Of a stretch of 64,000 nt of DNA, positions 63,246-64,000 are shown piece after piece. The number at the start of each line of letters is the position of its first letter. Within the stretch, counting starts at the first letter, position 1. The notes below the pieces were generated by a model. That model was given only the letters and a program-made list of their open reading frames with translations. It was not told the DNA's origin and did not search any database. This DNA comes from a bacterium 1XD42-54 (GTDB lineage Bacteria > Bacillota > Clostridia > Lachnospirales > Lachnospiraceae), in assembly GCA_003612585.1 (NCBI GenBank), contig RAZH01000003.1:1-64000 (forward strand), in the 5' to 3' direction. Both the position numbers and the translations under genes were made by a program.

Positions 63246-63752
63246 TTATTCCAAAATTCCAATCCAGACGCAATCGCATATAGACACTTTCCCGTTTTTT
63301 ACTGCATTATTTCTTAACGTCCCCTCATACTGAAAACCTGCTTTTTCCAGGACACGACAAGATGCCATATTATACGCAAATGGCTCTGCATAAATGCGGA
63401 GAATATCACTTTTCTCAAAAACACATTCGCAGACCTGTTTTACAGCCTCTGTCATGATTCCTTTTCCCCAGTATCCTTCCGCAATATAATATCCCAACTC
63501 GGCTGTCCGCCTGTGGATATTCCCCTGGCGGAAAACACCGATACTTCCCACCACCCGTCCATCTGCAGTTATGGCAAAAGCAAATGTTTCATTTTCATCC
63601 GCAGACAGCATAGCAGAAATAAAGTCCACCCCGTCTTGTTTCGTATAAGGATACGGCAGCCCATCTCTAAAATTATCCTGTACTTTTCTATTGGAAAGAG
63701 CATTTTCGCTGACTTCCTGCGTTTCTATTATCTTTTTATTGGTAGGCGTCAA
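63246..63752 (-). CDS. GNAT acetyltransferase, N-terminus replaced
   Basis: A 168-residue RimJ/RimL-like protein with LSNRKVQDNFRDGLPYPYTK, VVGSIGVFRQGNIHRRTAEL and the acetyl-CoA loop YYIAEGYWGKGIMTEAV. Its apparent TTG start lies inside the frame of the upstream helicase remnant, so the first 10-15 native residues may have been lost and the protein fused to that remnant. The core is complete. Confidence 0.8.
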   Translation of the reverse strand: MTPTNKKIIETQEVSENALSNRKVQDNFRDGLPYPYTKQDGVDFISAMLSADENETFAFAITADGRVVGSIGVFRQGNIHRRTAELGYYIAEGYWGKGIMTEAVKQVCECVFEKSDILRIYAEPFAYNMASCRVLEKAGFQYEGTLRNNAVKNGKVSICDCVWIGILE

Positions 63753-64000
63753 TAAATCACAAAAGACGAGTTGTGCCGCTTTTGTGTCGGCGTGTTCCTC
63801 CCAGATGCGCTAAATATTGTCCACGCAGGCGTTGACTTTGCTGTTCGGGTCGTCTGGCAGCATCGGGTCAATCAGCCTCTGGTTGTAGTGGTCAAGCATT
63901 TTTGTAACGCTTATGGCTAAAAAATTTATTTTTATATTTATGAGGCATATCCCGCCTGATAAGGTGTACGGTAGCCCTGCTCTGCTCATACTCTGGATTA
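63738..64000 (-). pseudogene. Remnant of a conjugative-element helicase/methylase
   Basis: The minus strand encodes MLDHYNQRLIDPMLPDDPNS, then KVNACVDNI, a TAG, RIWEEHADTKAAQLVFCDL, followed in frame by the acetyltransferase. This matches the region around motif IV of large SNF2-type helicase/DNA methylase proteins of conjugative elements, where a Tyr normally occupies the TAG position. The gene continues beyond the window edge, so only its end is seen. Confidence 0.75.

Overview
The window looks like a chromosome segment of a gut-type Lachnospiraceae (Clostridia, low-to-mid GC Gram-positive). The support is strong AGGAGG-type ribosome-binding sites, sporulation gene spoIIM next to xerD, separate scpA/scpB, a Na+-pumping biotin decarboxylase cluster, and integrative elements of the Tn4451 (TnpV/TnpW/TnpX-like) type. 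I see no tRNA, rRNA or CRISPR.

Chromosomal part, about 1-30.9 kb. Most genes lie on the minus strand. From left to right: a YitT membrane protein; a five-gene biotin-dependent carboxyltransferase/Na+ pump operon (reading mmdA-like, oadG-like, biotin carrier, oadB-like, oadA-like), with a 63-bp tandem repeat array between its last two genes; a penicillin-binding carboxypeptidase; a MATE pump; a cytosine uptake/deamination operon (codB, amidase-type hydrolase, a 75-residue protein, codA) behind an almost consensus promoter; scpA/scpB; a metallophosphoesterase; a second D,D-carboxypeptidase; cardiolipin synthase; rpsU; alaS; RNase H; a siroheme-type dehydrogenase; DAHP synthase (plus strand); an alpha-glucosidase with a C39 protease; xerD; spoIIM; and a DUF362 protein.

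Mobile island, about 30.9-54.4 kb. It opens with broken genes, a perfect 27-bp inverted repeat, diverged direct repeats and a decayed IS3-type element. Next come a GntR/ABC module, a serine recombinase with a TnpW-like gene, relaxase and MobC, a hairpin-rich non-coding stretch (candidate oriT), a sigma-like regulator, a divergent MATE/MocR pair, a heterodimeric ABC exporter pair with TetR, and a BceAB/Vex-like ABC module with its own two-component system. At least four whole or broken tnpV copies are spread through the island, which points to several rounds of insertion. The right edge cuts a metK gene after about 40 codons.

Right flank, about 54.4-64 kb. A 1059-residue PHP-endonuclease/UvrD helicase fusion is followed by a truncated cupin gene with an Rrf2 regulator. 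Then comes a cluster of decayed genes (AAA ATPase, IstB, IS256 transposase) and a group of small enzymes (three GNAT acetyltransferases, an MBL-fold hydrolase, an alpha/beta hydrolase). The window ends in a remnant of a conjugative-element helicase that is joined in frame to the last acetyltransferase.

No wholly new system is proven. The most interesting leads are the transcarboxylase-like Na+ pump cluster, the cod operon with an extra amidase and small protein, 11-bp direct-repeat operators shared by the two promoters of the two-component/ABC module, the hairpin cluster beside mobC, and the EndoQ-like/UvrD fusion.
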